From assembly GCF_019393635.1 (NCBI RefSeq), contig NC_057862.1, positions 244,700,941-244,764,940 on the forward strand: a stretch of DNA of 64,000 bases, in the 5' to 3' direction. The number at the start of each line of letters is the position of its first letter. Within the stretch, counting starts at the first letter, position 1. The stretch comes from Dromiciops gliroides. Taxonomy: Eukaryota > Chordata > Mammalia > Microbiotheria > Microbiotheriidae. The notes beneath the pieces are model-generated. The model was given only the letters and a program-made list of their open reading frames with translations. It did not search any database and had not been told where the DNA came from. Of this stretch, positions 1-10,504 are shown one piece after another. The position numbers and the translations under genes are program-made.

Positions 1-4
1 GTTA

Positions 5-808
5 ATGCTTTGTTTTTGTGGATTTTCTATTTTTATTTTTATTTTTATTTTTGTTAAAAGAGCCAGCAACTTACTCACACAAGGAAATATCACTCCCTCT
101 CCCAACCATGCTTTTTCAGAGAAACCTGAAGAGATTCCTGCAGCTTTTCCCAATTCTAACACTAATTGTTGCTCTAATTTTGCATGCCTGGAGGCAATGA
201 CCCACCCTCTAGAAGTTTTTAATCCCCTAGCACCTGGAGGCAAAGTGGGGGAAGAGGAATCCAGGCCTGAGTTCAAAATCAAGTCTGATTCAAATTGTGC
301 TGGTCCCTCCCCTCCTCTCCAGACCCCACCCTCTACTCCTCCCATGGCCAAGCCCATTGCTTCCCCTGCCTGGGAAGTCCAGAGATCTAATGCTCATGGG
401 CAACTTTCTCTAACTACATTTGCAGTTTCAGGCTCAGCTCTTCCCCAGCCTGGCTGTGCTTCTGAGACAACCTTAGAAAACCCTTTAAATTCCAGATATG
501 CTCGATTTGTTCATAATTTTGCTAACCTGCTTTTGTCTTTAATTAGTAATCTTATAAAGCATTCGTATGGTGAAAAGACTGACAGACAATATAGAGGGGT
601 TAAAGAAGAAAAACTTAAGCTGAATAAGAATGACAATCATCACCATAGTTCAAGACTCCGCTTCTTTTGCCATGGAAGTATATATATTTTACAGAAATGT
701 AGAAGTAAGCAGCAAGGTATTGATATGAGTATTGGGGATTTTAGATATCGGAATCAAAAGTGTTCTGAATTCATTCAGAGTATTAATGTCAGTTCAGAGG
801 TTACATAG
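5..808 (+). pseudogene. unrecognised ORF, possibly an ERV protein remnant
   Basis: A 267-codon open frame, one of the longest in the window. I do not recognise the product. The first 17 or so residues come from a (TTTTTA)-type repeat and are unlikely to be real protein, so the true start may lie upstream. Residues about 70-125 are rich in proline, serine and charged residues (for example PSPPLQTPPSTPP). Residues about 165-190 are hydrophobic, and the tail is basic. A proline-rich linker next to a retroviral LTR would fit a Gag-like remnant, but no matrix, capsid or zinc-knuckle motif is visible. An open run this long is not expected by chance in such sequence, which is the main argument that it once coded. 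Confidence 0.3.
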
Positions 809-2515
809 GATTTCTATGCTATTACATATACATTTTGAAATTAATGGTATGGGTTTATTTTCATAGAGATTTTCCTGCTTTTGAGATTGTGTTTTATACT
901 TAGTTTTTAAAACAAGGAGAATATTTGTAAAAGCTTTTTATAGTCATGTGATCAGGTTTATATTTTATAATACTCTTATTAATATTAAGTTCATATTCAT
1001 TTAGATTTCCCTAGTTTGAATTTCATTGTCTTATTATTCCACGTGTATTTTCTTCTATTCATTCATCTATCTAATTTTGAAACATGGTTTTGATTTCATA
1101 ATACAATGTTAATTCTAGGAGTATTGTGCTCCCATATTCTGAGTTGTTTGTTTTTGTTATTTTTTCTCAACTGATTATTTGATCAAACTCTTTAAAGCAT
1201 TTCCCTGGCAAATTGGTTGCCATGGCAAGTATAAATTGATTCTAGAAGTATTATTTTTGATAAGCATATTCCAAAAAAAAAAAAAAGAGGGGAACATTTG
1301 TAAAAGTTTTCTATTTTCAAAAAAAAAAAGTTCTTTGAGATTCTGTTGTGCTTTAACTTGTATTTAAGTATGTTCAGATTTTTCACAAAAGTAATTGTAT
1401 ACTAAGTAAAAAGAGGTATTATTTGAAATTGTTGCATAATTATATATTATATTCTGAGTCAAGATGTATTCACATTTTTTGCAATCATTTATTATCCTCA
1501 ATTTTAAATCCATATGAGACTTGGATTATGGGAACTTATCATTTAAGACATTAATTGCCTTTATTCTGAGTTATCAGATGCCAGTTGGCCAAGATGCCAT
1601 CCAATCACAAGAGGAATACATGCAAGAGCAGACACTGAACTGTCACATGAGGGGAGACATGCATGAAGTCAAGGTATGGCCGAGGGAACGGCTTTTGACA
1701 AATGTTGAGGTTGGATTCTCTTGGTTTAACATTTTATTTTATTTTTCCCCACAATATTGTACAGATGGCTGGAAGTATTGATCCCACCCATCTCACTTCT
1801 ACACCTGGCTTCTATGCTCCCTCCTATATGCCTGATGCCATGGACATCTCAATCCCATGCATCTGATTAAGTCTGACTCAGTTTCTTCCAATATGTTCGG
1901 TGGCATGGACATATATTCCATCCACCTATTTTAAGCCTGGCATACTGTATGGGCAGTACATATTGCTCAAGTGTGGGAATGCTCATATCCCATCATTTCT
2001 CTGTTCTTTTATGGTAACCCCCATAATTATCTCAGGTGTCATGATAAATACAGTGTTGAATTTGGCCTTGACACCTGTTACCAATTATATTAGATTTTTA
2101 AATTTCTCATAATGGCATGAGGATAATTAGGCAGATGATGCAAAAAATGATGAAACAAAGATAAAAATTATTTTAAAAAATTAATATCACAGCAATTGTC
2201 TTCTCAATTACCCTCCATAAGGGGGGACTATAGTAATATTATAATTTTAAAGAATGTTTCAATTTTTGTTTTATTATATGTTTCATGTGTAACAACTAAG
2301 ATTCTGAATTCCCTTAGACATGTTTTTGAGAACTTTCATTGTTTGATTTGATTATTGACAAAGCTATTTTAAAGTTGTGTTAAGCTCAATTTTGTAGGAA
2401 ATTTTCCTGGCTGATTACCAGCATCCACACATCAACCCCTGAAGAGACTTCCATTCTACGACTACACCTAGAGGACATCTGAGAAAAGACTTTCAGAGAC
2501 TTTAAATGAACAGTT

Positions 2516-2767
2516 TTGATTTGTTCTTTTTGTTGGTTTTTTTCTCTTTCTGTTATAATATACACCATCTGTAACATGTATTCTCTGCAGAGGCCCTCCC
2601 TTTGCAAGACTAATGTCAAAGCGTCGGTTCATGAGGACAAAAAAAATCGCCCCTCTGGACAAAACTTTCCTCTCTTCCTTTTCTATATTGTTGTTCACAT
2701 ATTATTAGTTAGCAATAGTTATCATATTGTTTTTACTGTTCCGTCAAGGAAACATTTTGTTTCTTGA
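2516..2767 (+). pseudogene. short ORF just upstream of the ERV polypurine tract
   Basis: An 83-codon frame that stops about 9 bp before the purine tract. Its last 70 or so residues match, with only a few substitutions, the C-terminal part of a 152-codon frame in the second ERV copy (33,459-33,917, minus). The shared part holds a cysteine-containing segment, a charged stretch (VHEDKKNRPSGQ), then a hydrophobic run (FPLFLFYIVVHILLV) able to span a membrane, and ends PSRKxFVS. Function is unknown. The position fits a retroviral envelope tail or an accessory frame, but no envelope fusion or disulphide motif is visible. The frame may simply be open because both copies are young. Confidence 0.35.
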
Positions 2768-2769
2768 GG

Positions 2770-2784
2770 AACAACAGGGGGGAC
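2770..2784 (+). promoter_or_regulatory. ERV polypurine tract
   Basis: AACAACAGGGGGGAC lies immediately before the TG that opens the LTR. A purine tract here is the plus-strand primer site of reverse transcription. It fixes both the orientation of the element and the left edge of the LTR. Confidence 0.7.
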
Positions 2785-3144
2785 TGTAACGTTTGGAATA
2801 ACGCCACCTGCTGGATACTTACTGTAGAGGAGTTCTGCCCATGAAGGGAAGGTCTTTGAGGGCAAGACCAGGAGTCAGGAAGTGACGCGGACTAGTGGGA
2901 GGAGGAAGGAAGAGACTGGCGCTCAGTCTCGCGCTCTCTTTCCTTTGGACTCTGGTGGAGAGCGGAGCTAGAAATGTGCTCTCCCTTTAATAGCTAGGAA
3001 TTTAGGCCTTTTTCTCTCTCTTTACCAAATTCTTATTCTCCTTAATAAATGCTTAAAAGTCTAACTCTTGCTAAAGCTTATAATTTATTGGCGACCACTC
3101 ATTAGATATTTTAGACAGTTTAGCTAGAATTTTAACCCTTAACA
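2785..3144 (+). mobile_element. ERV 3' LTR (family A)
   Basis: The LTR begins TGTAACG directly after the purine tract and ends CTTAACA, 360 bp in all. A polyadenylation signal AATAAA lies at 3044-3049. The motif GGCGACCAC at 3090-3098 falls in the U5-like part. The sequence aligns along its whole length with the solo LTR at 12,284-12,654. The right flank is an L1 3' end, so the provirus entered an older L1. The matching target duplication would lie beyond the left edge of the window. Confidence 0.8.
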
Positions 3145-3440
3145 GATTGTAATGGAATATTATTGTGCTATAAGAAATGACAAGCACGATGATTTCAGAA
3201 AAACCTGGAAAGACTCATATGAACTGATGTATAGTGAAGTGAACAGAACCAGGAGGACATTGTGCACAGTGACAGCAGTATTGTTCTATGAGCAATTGTG
3301 AATGGCTTAACTACTCTCAGTAATGCAATGAACCAAGACAATCCCAAAGGGCTAATGATGAAGCATACTATCCACCTCCAGAGAAAGAACTGATACTAAT
3401 TGAACACAGACTGAAAAAAGAAGAGTACTTGTGGATTGTA
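3145..3440 (+). mobile_element. L1 3' end fragment
   Basis: It begins mid-sentence in the L1 terminal region (AATGGAATATTATTGTGC) and continues through the stretch with GAACAGAACC and CCACCTCCAGAGAAAGAACTG. The same order is seen in the 3' ends at 13.1 kb and 55.2 kb. The left part was displaced by the ERV. Confidence 0.75.
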
Positions 3441-3600
3441 CAAATAGAAAAAATCCAAAAGCTTACAAATAGAGTACAGGCTTTGACACTTTTAAAGTAT
3501 TACACTGTAATATTTAAGGTATCAGATCTTGATGTTTTGTAAGTCTGACACTGAAGGTAAAACAAACTTAAATTTCAAAGCAGCTTATTAAGCAAATAAA

Positions 3601-3769
3601 TTTTTGTTTTTGTTTTTGTTTTTGTTGTTTTTGCAGGGCAATGAGGGTTAAGTGACTTGCCCAGGGTCACACAGCTAGTTAAGTGTCAAGTGTATAAGGC
3701 TGGATTTGAACTCAGGTCCTCCTGAATCCAAGGCCAGTGCTTTATCCACTGCGCCACCTAGCTGCCCCC
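3601..3769 (-). repeat. CORE-SINE (WSINE/SINE1 type), complete
   Basis: Read on the minus strand it has the tRNA-like head with A box (AGGTGGCGCAGTGG) and B box (GAGTTCAAATC), the CORE part (TGTGTGACCCTGGGCAAGT) and an A-rich (CAAAAA) tail. Flanked by a perfect duplication AGCAAATAAA at 3591-3600 and 3770-3779. Confidence 0.9.
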
Positions 3770-3779
3770 AGCAAATAAA

Positions 3780-4345
3780 AATAAAAAAAAACAGTCATAA
3801 TTTACATTCAGTAGATTCACTAGTCAGTGAAAAATCTTTTGGTTTTATTTCATGGCTTGTGCTCAATCACACAAGATAATCTGGTTTTGCAGAATAATCC
3901 CCATGCTAAAATGCCACATGACTGAGTTAATATTTTAATAACTCAGTTGTATGCTAATTTGAGTTCATTAATTTTTTTATATTACAGTTAAATCCATAAG
4001 TTTTCCAACTCAGTAATATAATTCACTGATTATATAATTGGGATTTTGTTTTTAAAACTTCTGAGAGCCAGGTCTACCATGACTGCTTCTAGAGGGGATG
4101 AGGGAAAAGGGAGAAAGAACAACACTCAAGGATTAGGGAAAAAAATGAGCCTATGTTTTTGGCTACCTTGGGACACTGAAGATTCTCTGCTGATTTTGTT
4201 TAAAGACATAGGTCCTAATTAATGAAATTACCTTTTAGGTTGTAACAAACAAACAAAATATTATACTGCTGACATAATAACAACTAATATTGCTGCAATG
4301 TCTCAAAGTTGTCATAATAGCTGACACTTATAAGATTTGAGAAGC
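3780..4345. other. unassigned AT-rich sequence
   Basis: No open frame, recognised repeat or structured element seen. Confidence 0.5.
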
Positions 4346-4351
4346 ATGTAT

Positions 4352-4432
4352 CTTTTTTTTGTGGGGCTATGGGGGTTCAGTGACTTGCCCAGGGTCATGT
4401 ATCTTAACCCAACATTCTGTCCATTGTGCCAA
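4352..4432 (-). repeat. decayed CORE-SINE fragment
   Basis: The CORE motif GTGACTTGCCCAGGGTCA is clear, followed by a worn head end (CCATTGTGCC). The middle part with the B box is missing. Confidence 0.6.
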
Positions 4433-4597
4433 GAATTGTAGGCAACTGGAATAGGTAGTATTTTATAATTTGCTTCTAAATTTTTTTTTACCAATCCCAA
4501 AGTTCTAAATTCTGTCAACCACTGTTTGATTTAGGAATCATATTTTCAAATGTTATCAAAGACTTAGATCAATATGCCATTAATTTTTATATATTTT

Positions 4598-4853
4598 TAA
4601 CAAGTAGGCATTATGTGTTAGATACTGGCCTAAGTATTTTATGAATATTATCTCATTTGATTCTCACAACTCTGGAATGTAGGTTCTATTAGTATCTCCA
4701 TTTTCTACATGAGGAAACCCAGACATGCAGAGATTAAGTGACTTTCCCTGGGTCACACAGCTAGCAAATGACTGAGAAAAGATTTGAACCCAGGTCTTCT
4801 TGATTACAAGTCCAAGGCTTTACTCATTGTTCCACCTAGTTGCCCGTGGAGGG
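4598..4853 (-). repeat. MIR-like SINE (long marsupial form)
   Basis: In plus orientation: the tail (GATACTGGCCTAAGTATTTT), ATTATCTCATTTGATTCTCAC, ACATGAGGAAACCCAGAC, the CORE (GGGTCACACAGCTAG) and the tRNA-like head ending CCACCTAGTTGCC. Diverged, so older than the WSINE copies. Confidence 0.75.
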
Positions 4854-4859
4854 GGATAG

Positions 4860-5400
4860 CATTACATTTTTTCATATAAACATTCAAAATCCAACATTGT
4901 CCTAAGAAATAATCTAAGTCACAGATGCAGTTTCACATTCTTATAGGAAAACTCTTGCCAAACACAATATTCTCAAACACATTTACAAATCACATATCTT
5001 TGGAATAAAAAAATATATATATAATAAATTTTTTTCTACAGCAATAAGATACCAGTGTGACATTAGGAAAATGTTAATTAAGAGGAAAACACACAAACAT
5101 TGCTTAAGAAATATGAAGGGAAACAAGGGGAGCTAATTAGCTTCTAATAATCACTTGACCATAGAAAAATAATCAGAGATTATTGCTTTCTCTTTTAAGA
5201 ATTCTTAGCATCATTTAAAACACTGCACAATTCTGATTTGAAAAAAACAAAACAAAAACTTTCCCCATCCTGGGGCTTGGGTAGGGTGGTGATTGGGGAA
5301 TATGTCTCTATTGCTCTTTATAAAAATAAAAGCTTATAATTAAAGAGGAATTAATTACTCATGGTTGAGCTATGTGAACATAATAAATTTATTAAATATT
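4860..5400. other. unassigned AT-rich sequence
   Basis: No coding frame or recognised repeat. Contains short A-rich and (TA)-rich runs only. Confidence 0.5.
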
Positions 5401-5439
5401 AATATTATTCTATCATCTCTGGTGCCTTTGAGTATAATG

Positions 5440-5600
5440 TAATTTCTCTACTTATCTTTTAACCCTCTCTATTTTTATGATATCCAGGGTTTTTGTCTGG
5501 TTATGGTTTCCAGGGAGTCTGATGATTCTCAAATTATCTTTCCTCTACTTGTTTACAATATGAGTTGTTTTTGCTGATAGAGACCTTACATTTTCTTCGT
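5440..5600 (-). mobile_element. L1 ORF1 fragment (antisense)
   Basis: The reverse complement reads GATAATTTGAGAATCATCAG then CCATAACCAGACAAAAACCC and GATATCAT. This matches in order the start of the RNA-recognition domain in the L1 ORF1 at 50.87-50.97 kb. Frame is lost. Confidence 0.6.
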
Positions 5601-5824
5601 CTTTTTAAATCTTTTTACTTTGTTTTAATATGTCTTCTACTAATCTTGGGGACCAAATTGACACACCTGTAATGAAGGGTTGTGAGTCAAATACTGGCAA
5701 GATATGGGAATTGTACTCTTTCCTAATGATTCTGACTTCTGTGTTTGGTTGGTCTTCAGTGGTCTCAGGGAGTCGCTGAAATGTTGGCATTAATCTATTT
5801 TTTTTAGGGGACTCCACTTATTGT

Positions 5825-5880
5825 GCGTCAGGGGTAGCACAATGGAGAGAGTGTAGGACCTGGACTCAGGAACACCTGCA
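5825..5880 (+). repeat. possible SINE head fragment
   Basis: GGGGTAGCACAATGGAGAGAG and GACTCAGGAACACCTG resemble a worn tRNA-like head. Short and diverged. Confidence 0.35.
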
Positions 5881-5924
5881 GGCTTTTGACTGACTACTTG
5901 GTAAGATGTTCCCCTTCTAATTAT

Positions 5925-6175
5925 TGGGCAGTTAGGTGGCATAGTGGATAGAATGCCAGTTCTATAATCATGCACAAAGACTCATTTTCCTGAGTTCAAA
6001 TCCAGGCTCAGACACTTACTAGCTGTGGGACCCTGGGTTTGTCACTTAACCCTGTTTACCTCAGTTCCTCATCCATAAAATGAGCTGGAGAATGAAATGG
6101 CAAATTATTCCAGTATCTTTGCCAAGAAAACCTTAAATGGGGTCACAAAGAGTAAAACATGACTGAACAGCAACA
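5925..6175 (+). repeat. MON1/MAR1-like SINE
   Basis: Head (GTTAGGTGGCATAGTGGATAG), B box (TGAGTTCAAATC), CORE, then the long tail with AAATGAGCTGGAGAATGAAA, CTTTGCCAAGAAAACC and CATGACTGAACAGCAACA. The same tail appears antisense near 7.0, 10.0 and 44.5 kb. A short insertion lies between A and B boxes. Confidence 0.75.
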
Positions 6176-6184
6176 AGTAATTTA

Positions 6185-6680
6185 TTTTTTTTTTCTTTTT
6201 GAGCTCTTCCCTCCATTTTAATCTTTAATCTGCCCTTTGGTTCTAATAGATCTGGGACGTTTTATGATTTCTAGAAATACAGTATTCAGGTTTTTTTGTT
6301 GTTGATTATGATCTTCAGAGAATCCTGTGATTCTTAAGTTAACTCTACTTGACCTGTTTTTCAGATCAGTTCTTTTTTATTGTAGATATGTCACTTGTTC
6401 TAATTTCTTTTCAGTGTTTTGACTTTGTTCTGACCTATCACGTTGCCTTATGTAATCACTGAGTATTGTGTGTTCTAGCCTTTTTTTTTTTCAAGGAGTA
6501 CATAAGTGTATACACTATTTTCAAGTATACACACTATTACACTATGGTAATGTTTCCCATCTTTTATTCTGAACTATTCATTCTATTTCCAGGATTTTTC
6601 CCCTAAAGAGCTCTAATTGCATTTTTTAAATCTCTTGCTTCGTTTTTGTCCATCCGCTAATGGCGACCTTGTGGCTAATC
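6185..6680 (-). mobile_element. L1 ORF1 fragment (antisense)
   Basis: The reverse complement contains ACTGATCTGAAAAACAGGTC, AACTTAAGAATCACAGG, GAAGATCATAATCAACAA and AGAAATCATAAAACGTCCC. This is co-linear with ORF1 of the 6-kb L1 (50.85-50.98 kb). It is a second ORF1 piece in the same orientation as the one at 5.5 kb, so two L1 copies or a duplication are involved. The left part of the interval is weaker. Confidence 0.6.
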
Positions 6681-6690
6681 CATTTTCTTT

Positions 6691-6845
6691 CTTTGCTTCT
6701 TTCTTTCTTTGCAGGGCAATGAGGGTTAAGCGACTTGACCAGGGTCACACAGCTAGTAAGTGTCAAGTGTTTGAGGCTGGATTTGAATGCAGGTCCTCCT
6801 GAATCCAGGACTGGTGCTTTATCCACTGCACCACCCAGTTGCCCC
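6691..6845 (-). repeat. CORE-SINE (WSINE type)
   Basis: Complete head-CORE-tail order on the minus strand with a (TTTC)-type tail. CATTTTCTTT at 6681-6690 and 6849-6858 is the likely target duplication. Confidence 0.85.
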
Positions 6846-6965
6846 TTTCATTTTCTTTTTTAATCTTAACCTTAAACTGCATTTGTTTTAATCTTCATGT
6901 GGGTTCATTTTTTTGATTTCTCTTAACCTGTAATATTTATTCATTGTCTTGTTGATGATGATGTT

Positions 6966-7208
6966 TAGTTGTCTCAGTTGCGTCTGACAGTTTATGACCC
7001 CATTAGGGTTTTTTGGCAATGATACTGGAGTGCTTTGCTATTTCCTTTTTCAACTCATTTTACAGATGAGGAAACTGAAGCAAACAGGGTTAAGAGACTT
7101 GCCCAGGATCACACAGCTAGGAAGTGTCTGAGGTTGATTTTGACTTCAGGATGATTCTTCCTGACTCCAGGCACAATTGCCATAGCCACTGTGCCATATA
7201 GCTGCCCT
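6966..7208 (-). repeat. MON1/MAR1-like SINE
   Basis: Antisense tail (TTTATGACCCCATTAGGG, ATACTGGAGTGCTTTGC), CAGATGAGGAAACTGAAGC, CORE (CAGGATCACACAGCTAG) and head ending TAGCTGCCC. Confidence 0.75.
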
Positions 7209-7214
7209 TTTTTC

Positions 7215-7990
7215 ATTGTAGTCTGAATTTTCTTGCATTTACTCAAAACCCACTCTCCATTCTATACTGAGATTTTGTGCCAGGGTCATGTTCTACTCTC
7301 TCCTACACTCTTGGAGGAGGTGGGCAAGGTCTGCCTGGTTCTTTCCCTTCTGAAGTCCAGATGCCACTGTTGATGCCCTGGTAGTTAGCTCCATATGGGG
7401 TGGTTGTGACGAAACCCTGTTCTCTGCAGTCTCTGCTTTCTGCCTCTGGATCCTGGTGGCTCAAATCATGTGCTAGCAGTTCTGTGTCTGTCTCCTTCTC
7501 CCTGATAACCACTAACTGTGAGCTGGCTCTCTCTCTCTTACCATAATTGTGACTGACCCCAGACCAACAGCAGAGATCACACTTTGATCTCAGGTCTTAG
7601 GAGAGCCTTTTATGTGAACTGCACAGATGCTTTATCATGTCCCTACGAACAGACCAAGGCCTCTGGGGACCTGCCCTTGTGGCTCCAACATGAACTCTGG
7701 CTTCAGGTCCCTTGGTGGGCTCTTAGGAACACAAACTCTGGGCCTGACATCCTACACCGTCACATCCTGGCTCCATCCTCCTTTGTACTTCTGATGGGCC
7801 AGGATCCCACAGACTTCAGCTCCCTGCCCTCTACCCCTCCAGTATCCCAATTTAGCATACTCTCAGGCTTCTGACTGACTAATTCTGTTGTCCTGGACTG
7901 GATGGAGCAGTTTACTGGTGTAAGCTTCTCTTTTGTCTTTTTGATTAGCGTTTCATCTGATGTCCTTTTTAAACCTTGCTGAGCTATTTG
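7215..7990 (-). mobile_element. possible L1 5' region (antisense)
   Basis: A GC-richer block just beyond the antisense ORF1 piece, where the 5' untranslated region of an antisense L1 would fall. Short open frames on both strands show no domain. The assignment rests on position and general resemblance only. Confidence 0.3.
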
Positions 7991-8087
7991 TCAGGAAGTT
8001 AGGCTTACTAACTTTACCTTTCACATGAATATCTTCTCCAGGAAACTTTTGGCATACTTGAAAAGAATTTTAAAAATATAATTGTGG

Positions 8088-8257
8088 CGGGGGCAGCTAG
8101 GTGGTGCGGTGGATAAAGCACTGGCCCTGGATTCAGGAAGGCCTGAGTTCAAATCTGGTCTCAGATACTTGACACTTACTAGCTGGGTGACCCTGGGCAA
8201 GTTACTTAACCCCCGTTGCCCTGCAAAAAACCCTAAAAACCCAAAACTAAAACAAAC
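8088..8257 (+). repeat. CORE-SINE (WSINE type), complete
   Basis: Head GGGGCAGCTAGGTGGTGCGG, B box, CORE and an A-rich tail. A 14-bp duplication AAATATAATTGTGG lies at 8074-8087 and 8258-8271. Confidence 0.92.
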
Positions 8258-8349
8258 AAATATAATTGTGGCTCTAAGACACATGTATATTTGGGGATAA
8301 CCAAACAGGATGGGAATACAAATTCTTCATGATTTTCCTTTCACAGCAT

Positions 8350-8391
8350 GTTGTGTGTGTGTGTGTGTGAGAGAGAGAGTGTGTGTGTGCT
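8350..8391. repeat. (TG)n/(GA)n microsatellite
   Basis: TG run, then four GA units, then TG again. The arginine/valine/cysteine-rich frame across it is an artefact. Confidence 0.9.
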
Positions 8392-9940
8392 ACAACAGAC
8401 ATCTCCAACTAGTATATAATATTTCAGCTGTCACAAGATGCCCAAATCTAATCTTTCACACCTCCAGAGACAACTTGAATACAAGAAGACTGGACCACAT
8501 TAAGTTACAGCAGCAACCTGCCATGAAATGTGGTTGCTGCCTATAGAGGAATTTAGTGATTGATGTGTTGCAAAGTTCAATGTTTCTTTGCTTGAAAACA
8601 AACCTCTAAAAGTATCAGGAGATGTACAAATGCTCCAATCCTCTGATCAGCTCTCCTTATACATTCAAGCATTGGGAGTTTTTAGGTTTCCTAATCTCAC
8701 AGCAATCTTAACTCAAATATATAATTATATTTGGTGAGATTGATCTAACATTTTTAACCCAAAGTCCTCCAACCATCAGTAGTCTAGAAACAGCAATTAA
8801 GGCTGTGGGAATGAATTTTCCAGTGTTGTAAAATTGGATTCCCATAATTTCAGTCAGTATCCTGCATGCAGATAGGTAATCCCAAATGTTCTTCAGATCC
8901 TGAGATAGCTAATAAGCTATGAGGGCTACCAGAGGACCAAAGAGAAGCCCACTAGCCAAGGATGGGACACTCCCTGCTCTTGGATAGACATTAATTCCAC
9001 CAGAAGCCATCACTGCCTAATTAAAGCTAGCTCAATCTAGAGCAATCTTGAGAAGGGGGAGGCAAAGAAATCAAGGGCAGTGAGAGAGGAGCAATGGCAA
9101 GCAGGGCTGAACTGAGCTGAAATGACCTGCATCTTGGTATGCTCTTTAGAAACCATCCTAAAATCTCCATCACCAAAACTGAAAGGGATTCTGCAGCCCC
9201 CACCCTTCCCTAGGAGTTTTGCAGTGCTCTCTTATAATTCAGGGGATGGGAGTGATGTTTGGAGTAGTAAAATGATTAATGAGCAAAAGTTTTGGGGGCA
9301 TAGCAGTTTTCAGACAGGTGCTGCAAGAGAATATATTCTTGAGTACCTCTGTTGGTATTTAACTATGAGCCTGTAGATAAAGTATATGACAGAAGCTGGT
9401 ATTATGGTACATAGGAGAATGTTTTATGGAGGGTTATGACAATGGACAAGCCCTGCACAGGAGGAAGGGGAGGAATTTATATTTCACACTGTAAATATGC
9501 ATGATCCTGGCAGCTAATATGCAGCGTGGCACTCTTAGCTCCTGGTTCATCATAAGGTGAAGGAAGAACAGGAGACAAACAAACTGTGAGGTTTTCGACA
9601 TAAGAAATGTGACCTGGTGTATCTGTGCTTCCTCAAGGCTACTTTCCAGTGACTACAGAGGCTAAGTTCTGAAAGGTTGGTCACCAGGTGACAGGTTTTG
9701 TTGGTTTGTTTGTTTTTTCTGCACAGTGCAATAGGCCAGGCTTGACTAAGGCTTGTCTGGTAACTCAAGCTTGAAAACTTGAATAAAGTGAGAACATCTG
9801 AGAGTGAATTTAGCCATAGCAAGGGGAAAATATTCAAAGCAGGGAAAGAATACTCAGCAAGGACATAGTTGGACACAGTTTCCCTGCTTCTGGGCTTCCC
9901 CTGATGATTGAGCAATCAAAAGACTGAAGGAAGAGATGTT
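8392..9940. other. unassigned sequence
   Basis: About 1.5 kb with only short open frames on either strand. No recognised repeat, splice-bounded exon or RNA. Confidence 0.5.
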
Positions 9941-9944
9941 GACT

Positions 9945-10193
9945 GTTGCTGCTGTTCAGTCGTTTCAGACTCTTCATGATCCCATTTGGGTTTTTTTCTG
10001 TGGCAAAAATGCTGGGGTGGTTTGTCATTTCCTTCTTCAGCTCATTTTAAAAAGGAGGAAACTGAGACAAACAGGGTTAAGTGACTTGCCCAGGATCTCA
10101 CAACTAGTATCTGAAGCTGGATTTGAACTCATGAAGATGAGTCTTCCTGATTCCAAGCCCAGTACTCTATCCACTGAGCCACCTAGATGCCCC
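9945..10193 (-). repeat. MON1/MAR1-like SINE
   Basis: Antisense: TGTTCAGTCGTTTCAGACTC, CATGATCCCATTTGGG, GGAAACTGAGACAAACAGG, CORE, then head ending CACCTAGATGCCCC. Confidence 0.8.
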
Positions 10194-10504
10194 AATATTG
10201 ACTACTCATATCTTTATTTTGTTTTGTGCCTAGGGTATCAGGAAGCTATGTCAATGGCCAGAGCCTTTTAGTGTCTTGAGCCATTTAAGTGCTGAGGATG
10301 ACTTTTAAACCTTTCAAAGAAAATCTAGGCTAGCATGAATGACATTTTGGCCTTAAGTTATTACTTATCCCTTGGTGGCAAGTTCCTAAAGGTTTTCTAG
10401 TGGAGAAGGACACCCCAGATTTGTACTGGAGTTCTTCACCCAACCCTCACTGGAAGAGAGAGAAGAGAACATATATTTCTGGAGTAAGAGCAAAACCAGC
10501 TGCC
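10194..10504. other. unassigned sequence
   Basis: No frame or repeat recognised. Confidence 0.45.

Larger units (their letters stand above)
1..2784 (+). mobile_element. ERV internal region, 3' part (5' part lies outside the window)
   Basis: This stretch runs directly into a purine tract and an LTR, so it is read as the 3' internal part of a plus-strand endogenous retrovirus. Its last 300 bp recur almost unchanged on the minus strand near 33.4-33.7 kb, again next to a purine tract and LTR. The stretch from about 810 to 2480 is AT-rich and closed in all frames. I recognise no envelope, integrase or protease motif in it. Homology to the second copy is seen only for the final part, so assigning positions 1-2480 to the same provirus is inference. 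The 5' LTR is not in view. Confidence 0.55.

Noticed and set aside
3601..3769. tRNA genes suggested by A and B boxes
   Set aside because: The boxes belong to SINE heads. None of the copies shows a full cloverleaf or an isolated tRNA.
7584..7874. 96-codon frame as an exon
   Set aside because: No splice sites in register and no domain; region probably antisense L1 5' sequence.
8082..8300. Many 60-100-codon frames with peptides such as VDKALALDSG or LSDLPRVTQLVSVKCLR
   Set aside because: These are the two strands of the CORE-SINE read through. They recur at every SINE and do not represent genes.
9550..9915. 121-codon minus-strand frame
   Set aside because: No domain, no start context or splice evidence; length within what chance allows on this scale.
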